NCBI GenBank assembly: GCA_002393195.1
Contig: DGIK01000195.1
Location: 1-15,840, forward strand
Reading direction: 5' to 3'
Length of the DNA stretch: 15,840 nucleotides
Source: Bacteroidales bacterium UBA3824
GTDB lineage: Bacteria > Bacteroidota > Bacteroidia > Bacteroidales > UBA3824
Each line of letters begins with the position of its first letter. The first letter of the stretch is position 1. The notes beneath the pieces were generated by a model. The model searched no databases, was not told the origin of the DNA, and saw nothing but the letters and a program-made list of their open reading frames with translations. Shown piece after piece: positions 1 to 8,133 of the stretch. The position numbers were made by a program, and so were the translations under genes.

Positions 1-2722
1 AAATCCCTGATTTGCAATACGAACCATGATTATCCCTGCCGTCCCAGGCAACTGAAAAACCCTGGTACGCCATCACCTCGTCGGCAATGCAGCGCATACG
101 GCGACCGTGGTCGTCATAGACCGTTACGGAAATCATCGGGTCGGTCGGACGATTGAAATTGAAAGTCATCGTAAACTCCTTGTCGGAATCGCCCGGACGC
201 ATCAATTGGTTTTCGATGGCAACGGCTTGATCGGGCAAATCACGATTGTCGCCACCGGCATCCGACGAACACGAATTTACAAAACCCGGCGTTGCAAATC
301 CGAATTGTTCCGATGCCGACATCCAATTTTCCTTGTCCATTGCCGACTTAACAATCGAAATGCGCTCCAACGCCACGCCGCGCTTTACAGTCAACAACGC
401 GCTGTGCATATCATTGTCATAATACATTGAATCCAGCACCACACCGTCCGCCGACCGCAGCGAAACATAGCCCCGCGCAGTGTTGAGAGACGGAAATCTC
501 GACGCCTCCAAGAGCTGTCCCTTCGCATTATAATTGAGAGCGACACTGGCAGTATCGGCGGTAATTACAGCAAATTCGCCGTCCTCCAACATTGTATAAC
601 CGTCAACAATACAACTCCTTAGCAAATCGCCGCTCGACGTATAGCCGCTCAAAACCAACCCAAACAAGAAAATATCAGAGCCGCTATTATTGACGATTTC
701 CACATAACGTTTCATCCCGACACTTGGATAATACAAAACTTCGTTGATAATCAAATCGCCCTCCCCTACCCTATGATAACGGAACGTAACATTTTGATTT
801 TCAATGCGGTCGTGGATATTATTTTCCACACCGTCAATCGTGAGCCGCATTTTGGAATCCTGCGCAAAATCGTCGGCAAAGGTCAACAAAAGACTATTGC
901 TGCCATCGTTTATAGGCTCGCTGAGCGACGGCATCGCGCCATTTTCGAGGATGAAATTTTCATTTTCATACACGGAAACCGCCGTCGTGAAATTCACCAA
1001 AACCTGATACGAACTCACGGCATAGACGCTCTCAACTTTTAGCGGCGTATAATTGACCTCTGCCGTCAATGCGTCCGATTCTGTATCGCAAACATCCACT
1101 GCACGACCTTTTATACTTGTAATGCCAGATTTCAATGGTTCCGGCATTATAAAAGTAACGCTCTGTCCGTCAATCTGTTGAGAAGATGGCTTTTGACCGC
1201 CAATCGTAAAATCTACTGTCTTGATATTCTCCGTAAAATCTATCTGCAAAGTGCTGTTAGTCAGGAGTTGACAGCCATCAATCGCCGGAATGGTCTCGTC
1301 AACATAAATCTTATAAACCGAATTTCGCCGCCCTGGTGTGCCGCCCGACAAGTCGTTGGAAGAGTGCCAATTAAGGATGCCGGTGCAATTGTTGTAAGGG
1401 TCGAGTCGCTCCATCGAAAATCCGCCTTCGCAGCGGTCTCGGTCATTATAATAATCAGTCGAATACGTCAGCGAATCCACCACCGCGCCTAACTTGTTAA
1501 TCAGCGCAATATGCTTGCCGGCAACTGTTAGTTTCGATTCCTGAAACGCCGCAACGCACTGCCCATAACGCTCAAAATTAGCCTCATCACTCGCCAAAAT
1601 CAAATAACCATCCGCCTTGATTGTCATTTTTGGCAAATTATAATCAACATCACCAACCCGAAAAACATAGCCGTCCAAATCGAAATCAGCGGCAGATGTA
1701 TTGTAAAGTTCTACGTACTTTTTAACCGGCAAGGAATACGGCACGGGATTGATGTCAACCATTATTTCGTTGATAATAATTTCATCCGCAAGTGCCTGAC
1801 GGAATGTATGTTGAAATTTCACAACCTTATCGCCGTTGCTATCGCGCAAACCATCCACAACCATCAAAATTTCGCCCTTGTTGGAAATCGTGTCGGGATA
1901 GTGTAAAATAATGTCATAAAAATTATAATCAACCTTCGTCGGCTTTACACCACCCACAGAATAATTTGTTACATCAGTTGCAGATTCCACATTCAACCTG
2001 CCCGAAACATCTATTTTAATGGCAGTTGGGCTAATAATCGTCGCATTGTCGATTGATGCAGGAATGTTGATGGAATTGTCTGACTGTGAAAATTTATCAA
2101 ACTTAAACGCAAATTGCCCCGCACCAGTTTTATTGAATGTGAACGCCGCAACGATATGATTTGCAAGGACGGCGGACGGCGTTTCAGGCGCGTAAATTTC
2201 GTCATCGCCAATCCTCCACGCACCGGCGGCACTGCGCACAATGTCAATAATTGTTACTTGATTTTTCTTGAATGTAATTGTCGTTGTACCAATCACTTCG
2301 GAGATTCCGTCGTGGCGATATATCAGACTCAACGCCTTATAATCGGGCTTAAATCCTGTACCAACAGCCACGCCATGAAAACCTTCCGCTTCAGGATTGT
2401 CGCCGTTGGCTATCAAATAAAACTGAAAATTATTGACCGAAGAATTTTCATATCCACACATCAGCGAAATCCGCCAATATGTATCGCCATTTTCGGGAAT
2501 GTAATTATCTATTTGCTTGCTGATTACGTCTGTATCATAAACATTTGAAGTATCTAAAAACCAACCATCTTGATTAATAAAATTCGGTGCGTCCTGTCGC
2601 CAATTTGCCACGTCGTTGAAACCATCTATAAAATAATTGCGAACATCTTGCGCAACGGCACACGCAGCAGAAAGCAACAGTACAAGTAATGATAATATTA
2701 TATGGCGAATCTTAACCCTCAT
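1..2722 (-). CDS. Exported lamin-tail-domain (LTD) surface protein, 3' end outside the window
   Basis: This is an open frame of 907 codons that runs off the left edge, so the C-terminus is missing. Residues 1-25 form a Sec signal peptide: a basic start (MRVKIRH), a hydrophobic core and a likely cut after AVAQ. Residues about 228-310, 470-565 and 565-650 look like SbsA/Big_5-type Ig domains, with motifs such as 'LQIDFTENI' and 'QVLVNFTTAV'. Two lamin-tail domains stand out. The first is near residues 311-430 (IIINEIMVDINP, KKYVELYN, LDGYVF); the second is near 654-790 (LIINEVLYYPSVG, KRYVEIVNNSG). The last visible part, from about residue 840, resembles a FlgD-type Ig fold ('VTVYDDHGRRMR', 'VAWDGRDNHG', 'SGI'), which often precedes a T9SS tail in this phylum. 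The role is probably an envelope or secreted structural or adhesive protein; no catalytic motif was seen. The start is fixed by the signal peptide, because no other Met lies near. It overlaps the upstream DUF1016 gene by 11 nt. Confidence 0.85.
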   Translation of the reverse strand, partial: MRVKIRHIILSLLVLLLSAACAVAQDVRNYFIDGFNDVANWRQDAPNFINQDGWFLDTSNVYDTDVISKQIDNYIPENGDTYWRISLMCGYENSSVNNFQFYLIANGDNPEAEGFHGVAVGTGFKPDYKALSLIYRHDGISEVIGTTTITFKKNQVTIIDIVRSAAGAWRIGDDEIYAPETPSAVLANHIVAAFTFNKTGAGQFAFKFDKFSQSDNSINIPASIDNATIISPTAIKIDVSGRLNVESATDVTNYSVGGVKPTKVDYNFYDIILHYPDTISNKGEILMVVDGLRDSNGDKVVKFQHTFRQALADEIIINEIMVDINPVPYSLPVKKYVELYNTSAADFDLDGYVFRVGDVDYNLPKMTIKADGYLILASDEANFERYGQCVAAFQESKLTVAGKHIALINKLGAVVDSLTYSTDYYNDRDRCEGGFSMERLDPYNNCTGILNWHSSNDLSGGTPGRRNSVYKIYVDETIPAIDGCQLLTNSTLQIDFTENIKTVDFTIGGQKPSSQQIDGQSVTFIMPEPLKSGITSIKGRAVDVCDTESDALTAEVNYTPLKVESVYAVSSYQVLVNFTTAVSVYENENFILENGAMPSLSEPINDGSNSLLLTFADDFAQDSKMRLTIDGVENNIHDRIENQNVTFRYHRVGEGDLIINEVLYYPSVGMKRYVEIVNNSGSDIFLFGLVLSGYTSSGDLLRSCIVDGYTMLEDGEFAVITADTASVALNYNAKGQLLEASRFPSLNTARGYVSLRSADGVVLDSMYYDNDMHSALLTVKRGVALERISIVKSAMDKENWMSASEQFGFATPGFVNSCSSDAGGDNRDLPDQAVAIENQLMRPGDSDKEFTMTFNFNRPTDPMISVTVYDDHGRRMRCIADEVMAYQGFSVAWDGRDNHGSYCKSGI

Positions 2723-3761
2723 TCTGATAAAACAACTCCTTTTGTTGCGTTATTTCGCGCAAGAGTTCTTCCTTTGTCGGCATAAATGTCAGATACTTTG
2801 CGGCAAAAAGTTGTTTACTGTCGTTGAGAATAGAATAACGCGCTATATCCTTGTCTGTTTCGGCGCAGAGCAAAAGTCCTATCGTGGGATTGTCGCCCTC
2901 GGTACGTTTCAAATCGTCAAACATACGGATATACATATCCATCTGTCCAATGTCTTGATGTGTTATAGTGGTAGTTTTCAAGTCGATCAGGAAGTAACAC
3001 TTCAAAACCACATTGTAAAAAACAAGGTCGATATAATAGTCGCCAGTTTGAGTTGAAATATGATACTGCTCATTCAAAAAAGCAAATCCACGTCCTAATT
3101 CCAATAAAAACTCCTTCAAATGCGCAATAATTGCCCTTTCAAGTTTAGTTTCTGTAAAATCAGAATTAGGTTTCAATTGCAAAAACTCCGCGACTACGGG
3201 ACTTTTGATAAATTCGAGTTTATCTGATTGAAACTCAGCTGTTTTTTGCTGCATTTCAGCGACAACATTTTCCTTTTTAGGCGATTGCAAAAGACGGTAA
3301 TAATATTGTGAGCCGATATTGCGGTCGAGGGTGCGTGTACTCCACATCGATGTCGATGATTCTTTTAGATACCAATAGCGAGCATCTTCGTCCTTAACCC
3401 TAAGGAGAGCCCTATAATGTGTCCAAGTAAGATTTGGTACGCGTGCGTACCAAATCTCTAAATCTCTGAAACACAAATATAACTGTCGATAATTACGCAA
3501 ATCACGGGCGGTATATCCCTCCGCAAAATCTTTCGACAATTCTTCTGCAAGAATCTGCAATAGTTTTTTCCCGTATTCAGCACGTTTTTCGCCGTGTTGA
3601 TCTTCTTCCACAATACGCCTACCCACCTTCCAATAGGTGAGAATCATCACTTTGCTAACATCGGCGTATGCCGTTTTGAGGCCGTCGCTTACAATATTCT
3701 TAACATCGGCAACAAGTGTCTTGATATTATCAGGACTTATATTGGGTGTGTCCATAATCAT
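2712..3761 (-). CDS. DUF1016/YhcG-family PD-(D/E)XK nuclease-domain protein
   Basis: A 349-residue protein, about the usual family length. Residues 14-160 match the DUF1016 N-terminal helical (winged-helix-like) region ('ILTYWKVGRRI', 'YGKKLLQILAEELS', 'FAEGYTARDLRNYRQ', 'LTWTHYRALLRV'). Residues 180-340 are the nuclease-fold C-terminal part, with D245 in 'GDYYIDLVFYN', D260-L-K262 in 'FLIDLKT' and Q273/Y277 in 'IGQMDMY'. Asp in place of the usual Glu of ExK is, as I recall, common in this family and need not mean loss of activity. Members are annotated as putative nucleases or Holliday-junction-type enzymes and are often near restriction or other accessory genes; the substrate here is unknown. 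Met1 and Met3 are both possible starts. A promoter-like -7 box lies only 12 nt upstream of Met1, so the leader would be very short. The 3' end overlaps the next gene, implying one transcript. Confidence 0.9.
   Translation of the reverse strand: MIMDTPNISPDNIKTLVADVKNIVSDGLKTAYADVSKVMILTYWKVGRRIVEEDQHGEKRAEYGKKLLQILAEELSKDFAEGYTARDLRNYRQLYLCFRDLEIWYARVPNLTWTHYRALLRVKDEDARYWYLKESSTSMWSTRTLDRNIGSQYYYRLLQSPKKENVVAEMQQKTAEFQSDKLEFIKSPVVAEFLQLKPNSDFTETKLERAIIAHLKEFLLELGRGFAFLNEQYHISTQTGDYYIDLVFYNVVLKCYFLIDLKTTTITHQDIGQMDMYIRMFDDLKRTEGDNPTIGLLLCAETDKDIARYSILNDSKQLFAAKYLTFMPTKEELLREITQQKELFYQNEG
2736..2742 (-). promoter_or_regulatory. Shine-Dalgarno-like AAAGGAG inside the end of the DUF1016 gene
   Basis: Reading the minus strand, AAAGGAG lies 13 nt before the ATG of the lamin-tail gene, inside the last codons of the upstream nuclease gene. 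Shine-Dalgarno sequences are rarely used in Bacteroidota, and 13 nt is long spacing, so this may be chance. Together with the 11-nt overlap it fits translational coupling. Confidence 0.35.
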
Positions 3762-3773
3762 TTAAGTTTTCCG

Positions 3774-3807
3774 CAAAGATAAACATTTTTTCACATTTCA
3801 CATCAAA
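3774..3807 (-). promoter_or_regulatory. Bacteroidota-type promoter for the DUF1016 operon
   Basis: On the minus strand, TTTG (3807-3804) is followed after 22 nt by TATCTTTG (3781-3774), a full TAnnTTTG -7 box. The spacing is slightly longer than the usual 19-21. The start codon follows only 12 nt after the box, implying a leader of about 8 nt, or translation from Met3. Confidence 0.6.
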
Positions 3808-3843
3808 CTTTTTTGTCCATCAAAAAATTTTCTCAAAAAAATA

Positions 3844-3875
3844 TTTGCACATTCAAAAATTACTTATTACCTTTG
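3844..3875 (+). promoter_or_regulatory. Bacteroidota-type promoter for rpmE2
   Basis: TTTG (3844-3847), a 20-nt spacer, then TACCTTTG (3868-3875). Both boxes are perfect matches to the Bacteroides primary-sigma consensus. Transcription would begin near 3880, giving an AT-rich leader of about 35 nt before the ATG at 3916. The promoter is divergent from that of the DUF1016 gene, with the two -7 boxes 86 bp apart. Confidence 0.8.
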
Positions 3876-3915
3876 CGGTCTGAAAATACGAAAACATTTT
3901 ACATAAGCATAACAA

Positions 3916-4182
3916 ATGAAAAAGAATACGCATCCTGAATCATATCGTCTTGTAGTTTTCAAAGATATGAGCAACGAACAGACTTTTATCACTAAGAGTA
4001 CTGCCAACACCAAGGACACCATCGAGATTGACGGCGAGACACTCCCCTTGGTAAAACTCGAAATTTCGAGCAGTTCGCACCCCTTCTTCACCGGCAAGAT
4101 GAAGTTGGTTGACACAGCAGGTCGTGTCGATAAGTTCAAGAAGAGGTACGAAAACACCTACTCCTCGAAGAGCGGTCGCTAA
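3916..4182 (+). CDS. rpmE2: Type B 50S ribosomal protein L31
   Basis: An 88-residue protein beginning [19 protein letters not shown], with the core '[22 protein letters not shown]' split around the family motif 'SSSHPF(F/Y)TG' and ending 'DKFKKRYEN'. This is the L31 family of the large ribosomal subunit. The CxxC zinc ligands of the classical type A protein are absent, which makes it the zinc-independent type B form. In Bacteroidota this is typically the standard L31 rather than a zinc-starvation backup. It has a strong consensus promoter upstream and a terminator-like hairpin downstream, so it is probably transcribed alone. No oddities. Confidence 0.96.
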   Translation: MKKNTHPESYRLVVFKDMSNEQTFITKSTANTKDTIEIDGETLPLVKLEISSSSHPFFTGKMKLVDTAGRVDKFKKRYENTYSSKSGR

Positions 4183-4192
4183 GATTTAATGA

Positions 4193-4215
4193 GCGAGAAG
4201 CCTTATTAGGCTCGC
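4193..4215 (+). other. Small hairpin just after rpmE2
   Basis: GCGA-gaa-GCCT-tatt-AGGC-TCGC: two 4-bp helices with a 3-nt bulge, 10 nt after the rpmE2 stop. No U-run follows, so it is not a terminator on its own. It may stabilise the mRNA 3' end upstream of the terminator at 4240. Confidence 0.4.
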
Positions 4216-4239
4216 CACGCTCCGCGAAAACTACAAAAG

Positions 4240-4272
4240 AGCCCACGGCATAGAAGCCTATGGGCTTTTTTG
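4240..4272 (+). terminator. Intrinsic terminator of rpmE2
   Basis: AGCCCA pairs with TGGGCT, extended inside by GGC/GCC with a small internal loop, and is followed directly by a run of T. It lies 58 nt after the rpmE2 stop and before the GlmU-like gene, so it separates the two units. Confidence 0.8.
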
Positions 4273-4318
4273 GTTTGTGTTTGTACCCAATTTTTAATTT
4301 TTAATTTCACTCCCAACT

Positions 4319-5515
4319 ATGAACCTAATCCTCTCCGACGACATAGAAAACCGTATGGATCTCCTGCCGCTCACTTTCACACGTCCGGCGGGCGACTTGC
4401 GCGTGGGAATCCTCACCATACAAGACAAATGGCAAAAAATAAGCGGCGAGCAGACTTCGCTTCTCGGCGACCCGTACCTCCGTTTGAAATATACGCCAAT
4501 CATTGAGGACGACAATTTTGTGGTGGATTCGCGAATATTGCCGACCAAAGAATTATTAAGCGAAGTGGCGTCGCTCCACAAAGGCGAAGGCATCGAGATG
4601 GACGGCTACCTCGTGGCAGCACACATAGACGGCGAAGATACCATCAGGTTTTACAACGACCGCAAATCCCTGTCCCTCAACACAAAGCCTCACGCCACAA
4701 TCTCCCGCATCAACAATACCTGGGACATCTTCACCCTCAATGAGCAGGAGATCGAGCGCGACTTCCACCTATTGACCGACGGCCGCAAAAGCGCGGAACT
4801 TTCGGAGACCAACCGCTGCCTACAACGCGAAAGAATATTCGTGGAGGAGGGCGCGAAGGCAGAATTTGCAATCATCAACCCCGCCGGCGGATACGTCTAT
4901 CTCGGCAAGGACAGCGAAGTGATGGAAAACGCCGTCATCCACGGCTCATTGGCATTGTGCGAACATTCGTGCATAAAAATCGGCGCAAAAATCTATGGCG
5001 CCACCACTATGGGCCCGCACACCAAATGCGGCGGCGAAGTCAATAATTCAGTGATTTGGGGCTATTCCAACAAGGGACACGACGGATTCCTTGGCAATTC
5101 GGTTTTGGGTCAGTGGTGCAACCTCGGCGCCGATACCAACAATTCCAACCTCAAAAACAACTACGCAGAAGTGAAACTTTGGTCGTATGCCAAGCACCGT
5201 TTTGTGAAGACTGGATTGCAATTCTGCGGCCTCATCATGGGCGACCATTCCAAGAGCAGCATCAACACGATGTTCAATACTGGCACGGTAATCGGCGTAA
5301 GCTGCAACATATTTGGCACGGGATTCCCGAGAAATTTTGTGCCGTCGTTCTCGTGGGGCGGCGCGGATTCGGGCTACGAGCAATACCCGCTCAAAAACGC
5401 CCTCACCACCGCCCAAATAATGATGGCAAGGCGCGACATAGCCCTCGACGACGTGGAATCGGCGATATTGACGCACGTTTTTGAAGAGACCATCGAACTC
5501 AGGAAACACCTCTAA
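4319..5515 (+). CDS. GlmU-like (Bacteroidota 'alternative GlmU') nucleotidyltransferase/acyltransferase
   Basis: A 398-residue protein of the putative sugar-nucleotidyltransferase family restricted mostly to Bacteroidota and usually called GlmU family. The predicted role is UDP-GlcNAc synthesis in the cytoplasm for peptidoglycan and lipopolysaccharide; to my knowledge this activity is inferred from homology. The N-terminal half has the family's own signature 'RPAGDLRVGILTIQDKW' (residues 22-38) instead of the classical LxxGxGTRM loop. From about residue 187 the hexapeptide pattern of a left-handed beta helix begins ('VYLGKDSEVMENAVIHG', 'IKIGAKIYGATTMGPH'). The highly conserved blocks 'NKGHDGFLGNSVLGQW' (about 250-266) and 'NLGADTNNSNLKNNY' follow. 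The C-terminus is helical ('AQIMMARR'). It sits 9 nt upstream of lon, so the two are co-transcribed. No promoter consensus was found in 4273-4318, only an AT-rich leader. Confidence 0.9.
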   Translation: MNLILSDDIENRMDLLPLTFTRPAGDLRVGILTIQDKWQKISGEQTSLLGDPYLRLKYTPIIEDDNFVVDSRILPTKELLSEVASLHKGEGIEMDGYLVAAHIDGEDTIRFYNDRKSLSLNTKPHATISRINNTWDIFTLNEQEIERDFHLLTDGRKSAELSETNRCLQRERIFVEEGAKAEFAIINPAGGYVYLGKDSEVMENAVIHGSLALCEHSCIKIGAKIYGATTMGPHTKCGGEVNNSVIWGYSNKGHDGFLGNSVLGQWCNLGADTNNSNLKNNYAEVKLWSYAKHRFVKTGLQFCGLIMGDHSKSSINTMFNTGTVIGVSCNIFGTGFPRNFVPSFSWGGADSGYEQYPLKNALTTAQIMMARRDIALDDVESAILTHVFEETIELRKHL

Positions 5516-5524
5516 AACCCGGCA

Positions 5525-8011
5525 ATGAAAGGATTTTCAGACATAATGACAAACGGCATCAACGGCATATCGCAGGTGATAAAAATTCCGCTCAACGACG
5601 AATCGGAAAACATCGATTGGCAGACCATTGGCGAGGAGATTCCCGTATTGCCGCTCAAAAACGACGCCCTTCTGCCCAATAGCGTCCTGCCCATACAGGC
5701 GAGCCGCCCCACGTCTGCCGCGATGCTCAAAGACGCCTTTGACAGCAAGACGTATTTTGCGGTGATGACACAATCTGACCCCGCCATCAACAATCCCAAA
5801 GTGGAAGACCTGATGGAATACGGCACGCTGTCCAAGGCTGTGCGCGCCATCGAAATGCCCGACGGCTCGGTGTCTGCGCTCGTCATTGGTGTTGCACGCA
5901 TCAAGATAACAGCCCCCGGCTCCTACAACGACCCCGAAAATCATTATCTGACAATCCGTTACCAACCTTGCCAAGACGAATATCCCGATAAGGACGACAA
6001 GGAATTTCAGGCTATAATTTCGTCAATCAAGGACACAGCCAAGAAGATTTTTGCGCAGTTTGGGACGCAGGCGGAGGCGATGTTTGCATTTACCGACATC
6101 GAATCGCCCGCGCTGATGATGAGCCTCATAGCCGCCCACACCGAAATAAGCGGCAGAGACAAGGCGGAGCTGCTCACAATAGATTCCGTAAAAGAACGCG
6201 CTGCCAAATTTCTCGAGCTTCTCGGCAAGGAGGAGCAGAAGGTAAAACTCCAAATAGATGTAGCCCAACGCGTAAAGCAAAAACTCGACAAGGATCAGCG
6301 CGATTACATTATCAACCAACAAATCAAGACCCTCCAAAAGGAACTCGGCAACGACCCTTCGTCGGCAATAATCGACATCGAGGAACGCGCCAAAAACAAG
6401 GATTGGCCTCCGCACGCGAAGGCGGCGTTTGAGAAGGAACTCAAACGCCTCAAAACCCTCAATCCGCAATCGCCCGACTTCGCCACAGAACTCAATTACG
6501 CGCAAACCATCCTCGACCTCCCGTGGAACACCTGCACCGACGACGATTTTACAATTGCCGACGCCCGCAAGACCCTCGACGACGACCATTACGGTCTCGA
6601 AAAAGTAAAGGAACGCATACTCGAATACCTCGCCGTCCTCAAACTCAAAAAAAACCTCAAATCGCCTATCCTCTGCCTTTACGGCCCTCCCGGCGTGGGC
6701 AAGACCTCGCTCGGCAAGAGCATCGCAAAGGCGTTGAACAGAAAATATGTCCGCGTGTCGCTCGGCGGTCTGCACGACGAAGCCGAAATCCGTGGACACC
6801 GTCGCACCTACATTGGCGCGATGCCGGGGCGCATCATCCTGAATATCAAGAAGGCGGGCGCGTCAAATCCAGTGTTTGTGTTGGACGAGATAGACAAGAT
6901 TGATTCGAGTTTCAGGGGCGACCCGGCATCGGCGATGTTGGAGGTTTTGGATCCCGAACAGAACGCAGAGTTCCACGACAATTTTCTTGACCTCGATTAC
7001 GACCTCTCGAAGGTGATGTTTATAGCAACTGCCAACAACATCTCCAAAATCTCCGACGCCCTCCTCGACCGTATGGAGTTGATAGAGGTGTCGGGCTACG
7101 TGACGGAGGAAAAAATCGAGATTGCCAAACGCCATCTCATCCCCAAAATACTCGCCGACCACGGATTGAAGTCCGACGACCTCATCATACCCGACGAGAC
7201 TTTGAAGTTGTTGATTGACAGTTACACCCGCGAATCGGGCGTGCGCGAACTCAGCAACGTCCTTTCGTCCCTCGCCCGCAAGACCGCCGTCAAGGTGGCC
7301 TCCGACGAACCATACTCGCCCACCATCACGCCCGACGACGTTCAGAAGGCTCTCGGCATACCCAAATACAACCACGACGAATATTTTGAGACGCATCAGC
7401 CGGGCGTCATCCCCGGTCTCGCGTGGACGTCGGCGGGCGGCGAACTTCTCTACATCGAGGCTCTCCTCAGCAACGGCACAGGCACTCTCAATATCACCGG
7501 CAATCTCGGCAAGGTGATGAAGGAATCAGCCGAAATCGCCATCAACTATCTCTGCGCCAACGAGGACGCTCTCGGCATCAATCACAAGATGTTTAAGGAA
7601 TTTGACCTCAGCCTCCACTTCCCCGAAGGCGCAGTGCCAAAGGACGGGCCAAGCGCGGGCATCACAATTTTCACGGCGTTGGCGTCGCTCTACACTCAAC
7701 GCCCTGTACGTCCGCACATTGCGATGACCGGCGAACTCACCCTCACCGGCCGCGTACTCGCTGTGGGCGGCATCAAGGAAAAAATCCTCGGTGCCAAACG
7801 CGCCGGCATCAAGCACATATTTATGTCGGAACAAAACCGCCGCGACATCCAAGAAATCAACCCTCTGTACATCGAAGGTTTGGAATTTCATTACGTAAAA
7901 ACAGCAATGGAACTCATTCCACTCGTCCTCGAAGACAAGCAGGTGGAGAATCCGATAAAAGTGAAGGCACGAACATCCAAGAAGAAAGGCGACAACAAGA
8001 GCAACGCCTGA
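5525..8011 (+). CDS. lon: ATP-dependent endopeptidase Lon (LonA type)
   Basis: An 828-residue cytoplasmic AAA+ serine protease that degrades misfolded and regulatory proteins. The domain order is normal. The substrate-binding N domain covers about residues 38-235, with 'PVLPLKNDALLPNSVLPI' at its start. A coiled-coil linker follows ('QKLDKDQRDYIINQQIKTLQKEL'-type, split by the family motif). The AAA+ module has Walker A GPPGVGKT at 387-394, 'DEAEIRGHRRTYIGAMPGRI', Walker B VLDEID at 452-457, and 'FIATANN'. The protease domain begins near 'AWTSAGGELLYIEA'. The catalytic Ser710 (KDGPSAG) and Lys753 (GGIKEK) are 43 residues apart, as in E. coli Lon. The tail is short and basic (KARTSKKKG). The start used is the ATG 9 nt after the GlmU-like gene; Met8 is an alternative. 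No heat-shock operator was recognised. All key residues are present, so it should be active. Confidence 0.97.
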   Translation: MKGFSDIMTNGINGISQVIKIPLNDESENIDWQTIGEEIPVLPLKNDALLPNSVLPIQASRPTSAAMLKDAFDSKTYFAVMTQSDPAINNPKVEDLMEYGTLSKAVRAIEMPDGSVSALVIGVARIKITAPGSYNDPENHYLTIRYQPCQDEYPDKDDKEFQAIISSIKDTAKKIFAQFGTQAEAMFAFTDIESPALMMSLIAAHTEISGRDKAELLTIDSVKERAAKFLELLGKEEQKVKLQIDVAQRVKQKLDKDQRDYIINQQIKTLQKELGNDPSSAIIDIEERAKNKDWPPHAKAAFEKELKRLKTLNPQSPDFATELNYAQTILDLPWNTCTDDDFTIADARKTLDDDHYGLEKVKERILEYLAVLKLKKNLKSPILCLYGPPGVGKTSLGKSIAKALNRKYVRVSLGGLHDEAEIRGHRRTYIGAMPGRIILNIKKAGASNPVFVLDEIDKIDSSFRGDPASAMLEVLDPEQNAEFHDNFLDLDYDLSKVMFIATANNISKISDALLDRMELIEVSGYVTEEKIEIAKRHLIPKILADHGLKSDDLIIPDETLKLLIDSYTRESGVRELSNVLSSLARKTAVKVASDEPYSPTITPDDVQKALGIPKYNHDEYFETHQPGVIPGLAWTSAGGELLYIEALLSNGTGTLNITGNLGKVMKESAEIAINYLCANEDALGINHKMFKEFDLSLHFPEGAVPKDGPSAGITIFTALASLYTQRPVRPHIAMTGELTLTGRVLAVGGIKEKILGAKRAGIKHIFMSEQNRRDIQEINPLYIEGLEFHYVKTAMELIPLVLEDKQVENPIKVKARTSKKKGDNKSNA

Positions 8012-8030
8012 CGGCGGCGGGGGGAACAAA

Positions 8031-8094
8031 AATTAAAAGAATTACCACATGTTAGAAGATAAAATTCTTTTAATTCATGGTAATTCTTTTCATT
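8031..8094. repeat. Overlapping AT-rich inverted repeats after lon
   Basis: The arm AATTAAAAGAATT (8031-8043) is perfectly repeated in inverse at 8063-8075 (19-nt loop). A longer version, AATTAAAAGAATTACCA (8031-8047), is inverted with one mismatch at 8078-8094 (30-nt loop). The two pairings compete for the same left arm. The element lies in the convergent space between lon and the lipoprotein gene and could end transcription from either side, though neither hairpin is GC-rich. Confidence 0.6.
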
Positions 8095-8105
8095 TATGGT
8101 AAGAA

Positions 8106-8122
8106 GCGGGCGAGCCGCCCGC
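8106..8122 (-). terminator. GC-rich hairpin at the end of the lipoprotein operon
   Basis: GCGGGCG / CGCCCGC: a 7-bp perfect stem with a 3-nt loop, 11 nt past the lipoprotein stop on the minus strand. It is followed there by TTCTT. It may act as a weak intrinsic terminator for the minus-strand operon. It also resembles short REP-like GC palindromes common between Bacteroidota genes. Confidence 0.5.
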
Positions 8123-8133
8123 ACTCCAATCAA

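Noticed and set aside
3012..3030. Loss of the catalytic Glu (D260-L-K instead of E-x-K) as a sign of a dead DUF1016 nuclease
   Set aside because: Asp at this position recurs in related proteins as I know them and the other fold residues (D245, K262, Q273) are present, so inactivation cannot be claimed.
6023..6799. Long minus-strand open frames opposite lon and the GlmU-like gene
   Set aside because: They mirror the strongly conserved plus-strand genes and contain no recognisable motif; they are shadow frames caused by codon bias.
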